Assembly: GCA_014192425.1 (NCBI GenBank) | Contig: BJHK01000006.1 | Location: 169,762 to 233,761, forward strand | DNA length: 64,000 bases | Source of the DNA: Planctomycetia bacterium | GTDB taxonomy: Bacteria; Planctomycetota; Planctomycetia; Pirellulales; UBA1268 | Reading direction: 5' to 3' | Shown: positions 1-9,100 of the stretch, one piece after another | Position numbering within the stretch: the first letter of the stretch is position 1 | How the letters are laid out: the number at the start of each line of letters is the position of its first letter | Position numbers and translations under genes: made by a program | Notes under the pieces: generated by a model | What the model was told of the DNA's origin: nothing | Seen by the model: the letters and a program-made list of their open reading frames with translations, nothing else | Databases searched by the model: none

Positions 1-839
1 CCGTTGTGCCCCGCCAGCGCCTTGACCGCATCATTCGATAGCGTCGTCAGGCCGCTGAGGGACAGAAGTTCGCCTTTGTGCTGTGCCAGCGCCGCGGCTG
101 CCTCGACAGAAAGAGTAGTCAGGCCGTCGAGTAGCAACGAAAAGCCTTGGTGCTGGGCAAGCGCCTCGGCCGCCTCGTCGGAGAGCTTGGTCAATCCGTT
201 GAGAGACAGCGTAACGCCATGTTTCTGCGACAGTGCCTTAGCTGCGTCATCGGAGAGCGTGGGCAGGCCATCGAGATGAAGATCGCCCGTGTGCTCCGCC
301 ATCGCCTTGACCGCATCATCAGACAGCGTGGTCAGGCCGCCGAGGGACAGCGATCCCTGATGCCGCGACAATGCCTTTGCTGCCTCGACAGAAAGCGTAG
401 TCAGGCCGTCGAGCGAAAGGTGGCAGAAGTAGTACTGCGCTAACGCCTCAGCCGTCTCGCCAGAGAGAGTGGTCAGACCATCGAGGGAAAGCAGACCCTT
501 GTGCCGAGCCAGCGCCTTGGCAACGTCGCCGGAGAGCGTTGTTAGGCCGTCAAGAAATAGCGGCCCTTTGTCATAGCCCGCAAGTGCCTCGGCCGTTTCG
601 GCATCGACTGACTTCAGGCCATTCAGGGGCAAGCATTTTTCAAGTGCTAGCTTCTCGCCGCAACGATTCGAATTAACGACTACAACTGCCCCTTGAAAGC
701 CGTCCGCCAGTTTCCGTGCTTCCTCCACCGTGAGGCTCTTGATCGTGTTCGTGTCCTCCGGCAACTCGTCGGCCATAACAGAGAGCGGGGCACCCAGCAG
801 GCACGCAGAGACGAGCAGGAGACGAGCGAGGGTAGGCAT
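1..839 (-). CDS. Exported 24-residue LTTLS-repeat protein, copy 1 (3' end outside window)
   Basis: The reading frame opens with ATG at 839-837 and stays open to the window edge (279 codons visible), so the C-terminus is missing. The N-terminus MPTLARLLLVSACLLGAPLS, followed by an Ala/Asp junction, looks like a Sec signal peptide. A conserved cap follows (ELPEDTNTIKSLTVEEARKL), then about nine repeats of 24 residues with consensus GLTTLSxxAAKALAxHxG plus a variable strand such as SLSLD. The leucine spacing suggests a leucine-rich-repeat-like solenoid; this is inference from periodicity. The cap closely matches that of the gene at 1295-2155, so they are paralogues. This copy has LTTLS where the other two mostly have LTTLD. 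Function unknown; an extracytoplasmic binding or scaffold role is plausible. Confidence 0.85.
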   Translation of the reverse strand, partial: MPTLARLLLVSACLLGAPLSVMADELPEDTNTIKSLTVEEARKLADGFQGAVVVVNSNRCGEKLALEKCLPLNGLKSVDAETAEALAGYDKGPLFLDGLTTLSGDVAKALARHKGLLSLDGLTTLSGETAEALAQYYFCHLSLDGLTTLSVEAAKALSRHQGSLSLGGLTTLSDDAVKAMAEHTGDLHLDGLPTLSDDAAKALSQKHGVTLSLNGLTKLSDEAAEALAQHQGFSLLLDGLTTLSVEAAAALAQHKGELLSLSGLTTLSNDAVKALAGHN

Positions 840-900
840 CGTGGGGCCTCGTTACGGCAGGCGGGAAAGCGGGCAAGACCGTCACTGTAACAGTCGGCCA

Positions 901-1245
901 GATGCCCCGTGAACGCCAGCCGCACGGCCCCGGAGGCTCAGTTCACCCCCGGCTCCCGCACCACCCTCCGCACCCGACCACCACTACCGCCTTCCAACCG
1001 CGAATACACGCCCGCCCGATCCGCCGACAGGCACCGACCGGAAGCCCACTGGCGTAACCCTTCGATCTTGTCGCCCGCAGTGACGGCCACGGGTACGACG
1101 TTCTGCGCAGCCTGAACAAGCGCACTGGCTAGCGAAGGTTGTGCAGACCTTCGACGGGCGATCAGCCATCGAGGCGAGTAGGGAGCCGTCCGGCAGCGAG
1201 TGCGGTTCTGGCGGCTCGGAAATGCTGGATGAGAGGAGGCGGGCT
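901..1245 (-). repeat. Direct repeat copy A: upstream block of the repeat-gene module
   Basis: This block is strongly similar to 2217-2565 and, over its first two thirds, to 4133-4350. It begins at the 'gatgccccgtgaacgcc' stretch and runs through the ATPase-tail relic. It also includes 'gacgggcgatcagccatcga', which recurs at 2457-2476, and a weaker match around the 'gctggatgaga' stretch. The blocks lie at the same position relative to each of the three 24-residue-repeat genes, which indicates segmental duplication of a gene-plus-upstream unit. Confidence 0.8.
938..1130 (-). pseudogene. Relic of AAA-type ATPase C-terminal tail, copy A
   Basis: Read on the minus strand, the frame ending at the TGA at 940-938 gives LVQAAQNVVPVAVTAGDKIE, then GLRQWASGRCLSADRAGVYS, and ends RVRRVVREPGVN. 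The same tail appears in the relics at 2254-2400 and 4167-4436. In the longest copy it follows a segment typical of the C-terminal lid of AAA-type ATPases. There is no ATPase core (no Walker motifs) anywhere upstream, so this is a fragment. The attribution to an AAA ATPase is from recognition of the tail, not a search. Confidence 0.6.
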
Positions 1246-1294
1246 TTGGCTACGTGGACGCAACAGGGCTGTCTATCTGGCCGCCGTTTCGATG

Positions 1295-2155
1295 TCAGCC
1301 CGCGGTTCTCTGACGTCGGCTGTACCAGACAACGACCCCGGCCATCACCACGAACACGACCGTCCCGACGAGGGCTGCGATCTGATAGCGGAGCAGGTAC
1401 CAGTGGTTGAGCATGTAGATTCGGGGGTTCTGCCGCAAGGCCCTGACGGCACCGAATGAGGCTCTTTGGAGGCCTAGGAGGTTCAGCCGTTGGCCCTTAA
1501 ACTCCGCGAGTGCTTTGGCCGTGGCAGCGTCGAGTGAGGTCAGGCCGTCGAGGTACACCCCTCCGCCCTTGAACTCGGCGAGCGCCTTGGCAGTATCAGT
1601 GTCGAGTGCGGTCAGGCCATTGAGGCGCAGCACTTGGCCCTTGAACTCCGCGAGCGCCTTGGCGGTATCGGAGTCGAGCGTGGTCAGGCCGTTGAGGTTC
1701 ACCCCTCCGCCCTTGAACTCGGCGAGCGCCGGGGCCGTGGCCGCGTCGAGCGTGGTCAGGCCCTTGAGGGACAGCGCTTTGCACTTGAACTCCGCGAGCG
1801 CCTTGGCAGTAGCGGCATCGAGAGTGGTCAGGCCGTCGAGGCCCAGGTAGCCCATGAACTCTGCGAGCGCCTTGGCAGTAGCGGCATCGAGCGTGGTCAG
1901 GCGGTTTAGGTACAGCCCTTCGCCCTTGAATCCCGCGAGCGCCTTGGCGGTAGCGGCATCGAGCGTGGTCAGGCCGGAGAGGCTCAGATATTTGCCCTTG
2001 AACTCGGCGTTGTGCTGCGCCACCAACCTCTTCGCCTCCTCCACCGTCAGGCTCGTAATCTTGTCGGTGTCCTCCGGCAAGTCGTCGGCCGTGGCCACGA
2101 GCGGGCCGAGGAGCAGCGAGGTGAAGACGAGAAGGAGGCGGGTGAGGGTGGACAC
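1295..2155 (-). CDS. Exported/membrane-anchored 24-residue LTTLD-repeat protein, copy 2
   Basis: This is a 286-residue protein. A signal peptide (MSTLTRLLLVFTSLLLGPLV, cleavage plausible at ATA-DD) is followed by the cap DLPEDTDKITSLTVEEAKRL and seven clear 24-residue repeats (GLTTLDAATAKALAEFKG plus a variable strand), then a degenerate eighth. Unlike copy 3, it ends with a single transmembrane helix (about residues 252-273, IAALVGTVVFVVMAGVVVWY) and a basic tail, so the repeats should sit outside the membrane with the protein anchored C-terminally. At DNA level the repeats are 72-bp near-identical units, prone to unequal recombination. I do not recognise a named family; the fold is probably an LRR-like solenoid. 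Confidence 0.85.
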   Translation of the reverse strand: MSTLTRLLLVFTSLLLGPLVATADDLPEDTDKITSLTVEEAKRLVAQHNAEFKGKYLSLSGLTTLDAATAKALAGFKGEGLYLNRLTTLDAATAKALAEFMGYLGLDGLTTLDAATAKALAEFKCKALSLKGLTTLDAATAPALAEFKGGGVNLNGLTTLDSDTAKALAEFKGQVLRLNGLTALDTDTAKALAEFKGGGVYLDGLTSLDAATAKALAEFKGQRLNLLGLQRASFGAVRALRQNPRIYMLNHWYLLRYQIAALVGTVVFVVMAGVVVWYSRRQRTAG

Positions 2156-2216
2156 GGCTGGAACTAACGAGGGCAGGCTTGAAAGCGGGCGGAACCATGA
2201 CTTTACCAGTCAGCCA

Positions 2217-2565
2217 GATGCCCCGTGAACGCCAGCAGGACGGCCCCGGAGGCTCAATTCACCCCCGGCTGCCGCACCACCCTCCGCACCCGACCGCCAC
2301 TTACTCCCTCCGTCCGCGAATACACCCCCGCCCGATCCGCCGACAGGCACCGACCGGAAGCCCACTGGCGTAACCCCTCGATCTTGTCGCTTGTGCACAC
2401 GGGTGGCGGCACGGCTTAAAAAGCCCCGTGGCTTGTGACGGTTTTGGAGGCCTAGGACGGGCGATCAGCCATCGAGGCGACCGTTGGGCCGTCTGCCAGC
2501 AAACGCGGCTGTGCGGGCTGGAAATCGCTGGACGAGACGTGGGCGGGAGCGGGCGGGCGCTGGAC
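2217..2565 (-). repeat. Direct repeat copy B: upstream block of the repeat-gene module
   Basis: This matches copy A (901-1245) nearly base for base from 'gatgccccgtgaacgccag' through 'gcccactggcgtaacccctcgatcttgtcg' (the match extends beyond what is quoted). After a divergent gap it matches again through 'gacgggcgatcagccatcga' and the ctgga(c/t)gaga stretch. The shared 12-mer 'ggaggcctagga' occurs here at 2446-2457 and again inside the 3' part of the copy 2 gene near 1470, another sign of local shuffling. Confidence 0.75.
2254..2400 (-). pseudogene. Relic of AAA-type ATPase C-terminal tail, copy B
   Basis: The minus-strand frame ending at the TGA 2256-2254 reads TSDKIEGLRQWASGRCLSAD, then RAGVYSRTEGVSGGRVRRVV and RQPGVN. 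It is the shortest of the three relics: the VQAAQNVVPVA segment present in copies A and C is lost. It lies about 100 bp upstream of the copy 2 repeat gene, as the other relics lie upstream of theirs. Confidence 0.55.
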
Positions 2566-2819
2566 ACGACGAACGCGGCTTTCGCTCCAGCCGAGAGGCG
2601 ACGACCCTACCCCCTAGAGATACAGAAGAAAGAAGAACAGAAAGAACTATAGAAGGAATAGAACCGGTTCCGCACTGGCGCCGATGTAGGTCGGCATGGG
2701 TGCTGAACTTGGTCGGCACCAGAGCGGATGTTTGCGGCCTGGCTTCGAAAGGGCCGCCGACGGGATCATATCGCAGCCGGTCGGGGGTTACTCGGCGGCT
2801 TGGGCTACCGGGACCGCTT
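2401..2819. other. Gene-free stretch between repeat modules
   Basis: Apart from the end of direct repeat B (to about 2565) I see no gene here. The segment 2608-2665 is an unusually A-rich purine tract (agaagaaagaagaacagaaa) in an otherwise very GC-rich window. It may be a promoter-proximal or replaced segment, but no clear promoter boxes are visible. Confidence 0.5.
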
Positions 2820-4064
2820 CTAGAAGCCGTCGGGGATCACGAAGTCGTCGGTCGCGCTGCCGTCTGGCTCGGGGATCAACTCCAGCGTCTCGAGCAGCGG
2901 AATCTCGACGTCTTCCTTCTTCAACAACGCCGTGTGCGTCTTGGGGGAGATTTTCTTGAGGTTCGGGAGTTTCAGCGGGCCTTTGCGTGTGGCGAGGGCT
3001 AGGGCGATGGCGACGGAATCAGGCGAGTTGAGGCTGGTCAAGGCGGAGAGGTCACCATTCCACTTCTCCGCTGCGGCGAGCGCCTTGGCTGCTTTGGCGT
3101 CGAGCGTGGTCAGGCCGCTGAGGGATAGATATGCGCCCCTGAACCCAGCGAGTGCTTTGGCACTATCGGCGTCGAGCGTGGTCAAACCATCGAGCCACAA
3201 CTCTCTGCCCTTGAACTCTGCGAGTGCCTTGGCGGTGTCGGCGTCTGCGTTGGTCAGTCCGCTCAACTGCAGATCCTTGCCCTTGAACTCCGCGAGCGCC
3301 GTGGCGGTATCAGGGGCGAGCGTGGTCAGGCCGCGGAGGTCCAGCGAGTGGCCCTTGAACTCCGCCAGCGCCTTGGCAGTATCGGCGTCGAGCGCGGTCA
3401 GGCCGTCGAGCCACAGGCACTGGCCTCTAAACCCCGCAATCGCTGTGGCTGTGTCAGCGTCGAGCGCAGTCAGGCCTTGGAGCCCCAGACTTTCGCCCTT
3501 GAACTCCGCGAGTGCCTTGGCTGTGTCGGCGTCTACGTTGGTCAGGTCGCGCAGGAACCCGTTGAATGCCGTCGACGCTACGAGTGCCTTGGCTGTGTCG
3601 GTGTCGAGCGTGGTCAAGCCGTCGAGCCAAAGGCACTGGCCTTTAAACTCCGCGAGCGCCCTGGCTGTATCGGCGTCGAGCGTGTTCAGGCCGCTGAGGG
3701 ACAGAATTTGGCCCTTGAACTCCGCGAGTGCCTTGGCGGAGTCGGCGTCGAGCGCGGTCAGACCGTCAAAAGACAGTTCATAGCCCTTGGACTCCGTCAG
3801 CGCCTTGGCGGTATCGGCGTCGAGCGTGGTCAAGCCGTCGAGCCACAGGCACAGGCCTTTAAACTCCGCGAGCGCCTTGGCGGTATCGGCGTCGAGCGTG
3901 GTCAAGCCGCTGAGATACAGATGTCCGCCTTTGAACTCCGTCACAAGCTTCTTTGCCTGCTCCGGCGTCAGGTCCTCGATTTTGTCGGAGCCGTGCGACA
4001 TCCAAGACAGGAGTTGGGCCAAAACGTGGGCCAAAGAATTCGCGGGCTTTATGGCGGGCCTCAC
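2820..4064 (-). CDS. 24-residue LTTLD-repeat protein, copy 3 (longest)
   Basis: This is a 414-residue protein if the GTG at 4064 is used; an in-frame ATG at 4001 (MSHGSDKIEDLTPEQAKKL) is an alternative. About thirteen 24-residue repeats (GLTTLDADTAKALAEFKG plus strands such as LCLWLD, YELSFD, QILSLS) occupy roughly residues 45-355. The C-terminal 60 residues are non-repetitive (LKLPNLKKISPKTHTALLKK) and end in FVIPDGF with no transmembrane helix. The cap is diverged, and no normal Sec signal is seen, so this copy may be cytoplasmic, or its 5' end may be rearranged. One repeat (AKALVASTAFNGFLRDLTNV) is irregular. Paralogue of copies 1 and 2; function unknown. Confidence 0.8.
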   Translation of the reverse strand: MRPAIKPANSLAHVLAQLLSWMSHGSDKIEDLTPEQAKKLVTEFKGGHLYLSGLTTLDADTAKALAEFKGLCLWLDGLTTLDADTAKALTESKGYELSFDGLTALDADSAKALAEFKGQILSLSGLNTLDADTARALAEFKGQCLWLDGLTTLDTDTAKALVASTAFNGFLRDLTNVDADTAKALAEFKGESLGLQGLTALDADTATAIAGFRGQCLWLDGLTALDADTAKALAEFKGHSLDLRGLTTLAPDTATALAEFKGKDLQLSGLTNADADTAKALAEFKGRELWLDGLTTLDADSAKALAGFRGAYLSLSGLTTLDAKAAKALAAAEKWNGDLSALTSLNSPDSVAIALALATRKGPLKLPNLKKISPKTHTALLKKEDVEIPLLETLELIPEPDGSATDDFVIPDGF

Positions 4065-4166
4065 GGAAACACGCGGCGGAAGGCAGGCGGGAAGGACAGT
4101 AGGCGATGAGAAGTCTACTCCTGCCGCCTATGCCAGTGAACGCCGCCTGATCGCTCCGGAGCCGTG

Positions 4167-4436
4167 TCAATTCACCCCCGGCTCCCGCACCACCCGCCTG
4201 ACTCGACCGCCGCCGCCCGCTTCCGACCGGGAATACACGCCCGCTCTATCCGCTGACAAGCATCTACCCGAAGCCCACTGGCGCAACACTTCGATCTTGT
4301 CGCCCGCAGTGCCAGCCACGGGCACGACGTTCTGCGCGGCCTGAACGAGCGGAACGTCCAAGAGCGACGCGAGCCTGCAGCACGACTTGATCTCGGCACC
4401 CGTCCAGTTGGCGTCGTCGGGTCGGACTCGCCCCGA
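4167..4436 (-). pseudogene. Relic of AAA-type ATPase C-terminal domain, copy C (longest)
   Basis: The minus-strand frame ends at the TGA 4169-4167. It encodes RSGRVRPDDANWTGAEIKSC, CRLASLLDVPLVQAAQNVVP, VAGTAGDKIEVLRQWASGRC and LSADRAGVYSRSEAGG, ending RVVREPGVN. The 'DDANWTGAEIK' segment is typical of the lid of AAA-type ATPases, where arriving substrates of the family are remodelled; here no Walker A/B part exists. Upstream of about residue 57 of the open frame the sequence no longer looks like ATPase and runs into the tRNA gene. A complete parental gene is not in this window. Confidence 0.6.
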
Positions 4437-4573
4437 GCGGCCTTCGAGGCCGTCCAGCGGGTGTTTGGGGGGCCGTTTGCTAACAGTTTTGCTAACAGTG
4501 CCACTTCCGGGGGTGCTGACACCGCACCCCCGGAGAAGCGTCTCGTGCTGGAAAACACAAAACGAAATCAAAG

Positions 4574-4646
<73 letters not shown>

Positions 4647-4709
4647 GCAGACTCGCGGTTATCCGGCTTTTCGACCCCCCAGTCCAGCCGGCCGCCGAGG
4701 CCAGCCAGC

Positions 4710-5933
4710 CTAGGCGGCTCGGCGTCGGCGCTCGCCGAGCCTGCGCGCGAACCGTCGGCACTCCGCCACCACTTTCCGCCCAACGCTCTTGCGTTCCCGT
4801 CCTGCCGGGTGCGCCGGGCCCCGGTCCCACGCCGCGGTTGCGGCCTCGAGGCGGGTGACGAGGTCGAGCCGCAGGGCCTCGAAACACTCGCGCTCGGCCT
4901 GCAACTGCTCGGCAAGCGCGGCCGCCTCGGCCCAGGCTGCCGCCAGATCCGCGCCGCCGGCGCGATCGTGGTGCGGCGGCTCGCCCTCGAGTTGGTCGGC
5001 CGTGAACGGCAGCGTGGCGGGCGACACCGCCGCGATGATCGCCTCGAGCCGCGCGATCTCGCGCAATGCGGCATCGAGGTCGGCCTGCAGCCGGGCCGCT
5101 GACCCAAGGGCAACGCTCGTGGCTGCCCACTCAGACAGCGCGGCTTCGGCCACCAGTTCGGCGGCGGGACTCGTGCCGGCGGTGCCGGGGGCTCTGCCGG
5201 TGAGAATGCGCAGGTCGGCGAGCAACTCCGCTGCGTCCGGCCGCAGTGCGCTGACGATGCGGTCGCGCCGCAACGCGTGACCGGCGACCGTCGGCGGGAT
5301 CGCACGCGGCGCGGGCGGCGGTGCGAGGGGGACCTGCAGCAGCGCGGACACCCTGTCGATGAACCCGTTCGGGTGGCCAGCCACGTCCGCATGCTCGACG
5401 ACCAAACAGCGGTCGGGATGGCGGCGCACGAAGTCGCGGACCCGCCGGTTGTGAGCCACCCAGACATCGACGGCGAATCGGGGATTGAACGTGAACGGCT
5501 CGTCGCCGTGACGAAAGAGCGAATCGACGACCTCATCCGCCGGTCGAACGACGAACAGGAACCGCGCCTCGGGCAGGAGCTCGTTCCAAAGTTCGAGAAA
5601 CAGCGTCGTCCGCGGGTCATGCCAGCCCCAGGGGGAGCCCGTGTCGCGGTGCCGATTGATCAGGTTCAAGGCCTCGGCGCGGGCCCGGGGGGGAACGGCC
5701 AGCACCTCCGCGCAGGTATGGCCATCGCGGGACAGGCCGTTGGCCGCCAGCATGCGTCCGTGGAGCTGGCGGAACGGGCACGCGGCGTGCTCCCCGCTTC
5801 GGCCGGCCGGATCGCCGACGAGGTGCACTCCGGCGTCGGCCACGAGGGCGGCGGCCAGGGACACGCCCGAACGGTGCATGCCCGTGACGAGGAGGGGCTG
5901 GGTCCGGCGGTCGGCGTCCGAATGGCGATTCAT
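4710..5933 (-). CDS. Sulfotransferase-like P-loop protein with C-terminal coiled coil
   Basis: The preferred start is the ATG at 5933 (MNRHSDADRRTQPLLVTGMH), giving 407 residues; the open frame extends 26 codons further upstream. The P-loop VTGMHRSGVSLAAALVADAG near residue 16 matches the 5'-phosphosulfate-binding loop (GMHRSGTS) of sulfotransferase-fold proteins, and FLFVVRPADEVVDSLFRH resembles the 3'-phosphate-binding strand/helix. After about residue 240 the chain is Ala/Glu-rich and helical (coiled coil), ending in a basic tail. It is divergently arranged with the large glycan enzyme at 6166, suggesting sulfation or processing of the same surface glycan. Substrate unknown. Confidence 0.75.
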   Translation of the reverse strand: MNRHSDADRRTQPLLVTGMHRSGVSLAAALVADAGVHLVGDPAGRSGEHAACPFRQLHGRMLAANGLSRDGHTCAEVLAVPPRARAEALNLINRHRDTGSPWGWHDPRTTLFLELWNELLPEARFLFVVRPADEVVDSLFRHGDEPFTFNPRFAVDVWVAHNRRVRDFVRRHPDRCLVVEHADVAGHPNGFIDRVSALLQVPLAPPPAPRAIPPTVAGHALRRDRIVSALRPDAAELLADLRILTGRAPGTAGTSPAAELVAEAALSEWAATSVALGSAARLQADLDAALREIARLEAIIAAVSPATLPFTADQLEGEPPHHDRAGGADLAAAWAEAAALAEQLQAERECFEALRLDLVTRLEAATAAWDRGPAHPAGRERKSVGRKVVAECRRFARRLGERRRRAA

Positions 5934-6165
5934 GCGCACTGCCCTGCTACCGCAGGCCATGACGCCCGCACCGTGACAGCGGGTTTTTCCAAACCCGCCC
6001 CGCGACGTCAATGGCGGTCAGGCCGCGCATCTTGCCCGCCTTGCCGCGTCGGCGCCATCGGGCCAATCGACCTTGTCTGCTGCCCGCGCCATCCGGTACC
6101 ACCCACCTCGTCGTTCCCGGACAAGGTTCCCGCGGCTCGCGCCGGGAAGAGCGGAGTTCGCACGG
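5934..6165. promoter_or_regulatory. Divergent intergenic region between sulfotransferase and glycan enzyme
   Basis: These 232 bp must carry the 5' regions of both divergent genes. I cannot point to convincing -35/-10 pairs. A ribosome-binding GGAG at 6153-6156, nine bases before the ATG at 6166, supports that start for the plus-strand gene. Confidence 0.4.
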
Positions 6166-9100
6166 ATGCTGTCGCAGCCCCCCGCCGATCTCGAGCCCTA
6201 CTTCGACGCGGCCTGGTATCGCCGCCGCCACCCCGACGTCGGCGCCGCGGACGTCGATCCGCTGCTGCATTACATCCAGCACGGCTGGCGCGAAGGACGC
6301 AGTCCGCACCCCGTCTTCGATGTCGGCTGGTATCTGAGGCAAAACCCCGACGTCGCGTCCGCCGCCGGCGAGCCGCTCCTGCACTATCTCTCCCAAGGCT
6401 GGCAGGAGGGCCGCAGCCCACACCCGCTGTTCGACGTCCGCGCCTACCTGGCCGCGCATCCCGACGTCGTCGCCGCCGGCGTCGAGCCCCTGGCCCACTA
6501 CCTCGTCCATGGCTGGAAGGAGGGCCGCTGGCCCCATCCGCTCTTCGACCCCGCCTGGTACCTGGCCCGTCATCCAGACGTCGCCGCCGCCGGGGCCGAG
6601 CCGCTGACGCACTTTCTGGACGCCGGCTGGCGGGAGCGGCGCGAGGCGAGCCCGGAGATGTCCCTTGCGGCCTACGTGGCGTCGTTCGCGCAACCGCTCG
6701 CTGCCGACGTCAATCCGCTCGTGCACTTCGCCGTCACCGAGTACGCACCCGCGGCCGAGTCGCCGGCCGGCGTCGCGGATCTCCTCCGCCGGTATCCGCA
6801 TCCGCTCGACCGGACCTCGGCCCCGGCCGGGCCCCTGCCACCTTACCCGTCGGCGGTGCGGGCCATCGCCATGTACCTGCCGCAGTTCCATCGCGTGCCG
6901 GAGAACGACCACTGGTGGGGGCCGGGCTTCACCGAGTGGACGAACGTGCGGCGCGGCCGACCGATGTTCGCCGGCCATCACCAGCCGCACGTGCCCCATC
7001 CCGACGTCGGCTACTACGACCTCGACGACGAGACGGTCCTCGAACGGCAGGCGACGCTGGCCCGCGAGCATGGCATCCACGGCTTCTGCTTCTACCACTA
7101 CTGGTTTGACGGCCGGCGCATCCTCGAGAAGCCGGTCGAGCGGCTGCTGCGGAGCGGGCGGCCCGATTTCCCCTTCTGCCTGTGCTGGGCGAACGAGAAC
7201 TGGACGCGGACGTGGGACGGGCTCGACCGTGAGGTGCTGCTGGAGCAGCGGCACGGGCCCGCCTCCGACGAGCGGTTCATTCGCGACCTGCTGCCGGCCC
7301 TGCGCGACCCGCGTTACATCCACGTCGACGGCAAGCCGCTGCTGGCCGTCTACCGGCCCGGCCTGCTCGCCGCACCGGCCGAGACGGCGGCCCGGTGGCG
7401 GTCGATCTGCGTGCAGGCAGGCCTGCCCGGTCTGCACCTCGTCGCCTTCCATTCCTTCGACCGTGGCGATCCACGCGCGTACGGCTTCGACGCGGCGGTG
7501 GAGTTTCCGCCACTGCAGATTCCCGGGGTGAACCTCGCCCGGACGGGTGTGCCCGGCCTGGTGCCGGAGTTTCGCGGCGGCGTGCTCGACTACCGGGCCG
7601 CGATCAGCCACGCGCTCGCCCGCCCGACGCCACCGTATCCGCTGTATCGCGGGGTCATGCCGGGCTGGGACAACACCGCGCGGCGCATGGAACGCGGCAC
7701 CGCCTGGATCAACTCCTCGCCGGAGCGATACGGCCTCTGGCTGCGCGGGGCCGTGGACCGGATGCGGCGCGAGCAGCCGCCGGAGCGGCAGCTCGTCTTC
7801 ATCAACGCCTGGAACGAGTGGGCCGAGGGGGCGCACCTCGAGCCCGACTGCCGGGACGGCTACCGCAACCTGGAGGTGACGGCGGCGGCGCTGCTGCCTC
7901 GACAGAGCGGAGCCGGCGGCCCGCCGCGACGGCGCGATCCGCACGAACCGATTCGCCGGCAGCGGCGGGCGCGGCTGCACCTGCTCTTCGCGGGCACTTT
8001 GCCGGATCCGCTCCCCGAGTTCCTGATCGATCACGTGGCGGCCCTCGCCGGCCTCGCCGCCGCCGGCCACGCCCTGCGGTGCGAAGCCGGCCGGCCGCTG
8101 GCCGTGGTGGGGAATGTGACGTATCCGCTCGACGACGCCGCGGCGGTCTCTCGTGCGGTGCAGGCCGCGGCCGGTGCCGATCGGCCGTTCGCGTTCGTCG
8201 TCCTGCAGTTCAACCAGCCAGAAGTCACGGGCCACTGTGTCGCCTCGCTGCGGCGGCTCGCTCCAGTCGGCCGTCGCGTGCTTGTCGTCGTCGTCGACAA
8301 CGGCTCGACGCCGGACGTCGTCGAGCGCACACGGCAGTCGTTCGCCGGGATGGCCGACGTGACGCTGCTCGTCACGGGGGAGAATCTCGGCTTTGCACGG
8401 GGCAACAACGTCGGCTACCGCCACGCGCGGGACGTCCTCGGGGCCGACTTCATCGCGGTCGTCAACAACGACACCGTGATCGACGACCCCGGGTTCGTCG
8501 AGACCTGCCTGGCGTCATTCACCGAGGAGCCGTGGTCGATCCTCGGACCCGACATCGTCACGCCGGACGATCGGCACGAAAACCCGTGGACCGACCGGGT
8601 CTACGAGGCGGACGAGTGGGCCGCGCTCGGCCGCCTCTACGAGCGGCGGCGGGCCGCCTGGCAGTCGGGCGCCGCGGCCGAGTTTCCCCGGCTCGGCGAC
8701 CGCAGTCCGGGCGCCACGCGGCTCCGCCAGCCGATCCTCCAGGGGGCGGCCTACGTCTTCTCCCCAGTGTTCACGGCCGAGCGTTCCCAGGCCTTCGACG
8801 AACGGACATTCCTCTACGGCGAGGAGTTTCTCCTGGCGGTCGACTGCCTGCTCGCCGGACACGCGACGGTCTACGACCGGCGGGTCGTGATTCGGCACGA
8901 GGAGGGCGTGTCGACGGCGAAGCTGCCGGAGCAGAAGAAGATCGAACGCGGCTATGAGGCCGTGATCGAGACGGCGGCCGTCTGCCGGGAACGGCTGGAG
9001 CGGCGCACGGCGGCGTCGCGCGGCGAGTGGCTCGCGGCCGATGCCCCCGTCATGCCGCTCCTCACCGGCGACGGCCGCACCCACGTGCTCGTCGACCTGT

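Noticed and set aside
1..4064. CRISPR array suspicion for the 72-bp repeats
   Set aside because: The units are in-frame, vary at codon positions, are not separated by unique spacers, and code for a regular protein repeat.
5947..8424. 825-codon antisense frame opposite the glycosyltransferase
   Set aside because: It opposes the domain-rich frame at 6166-10362 and shows no recognisable motif.
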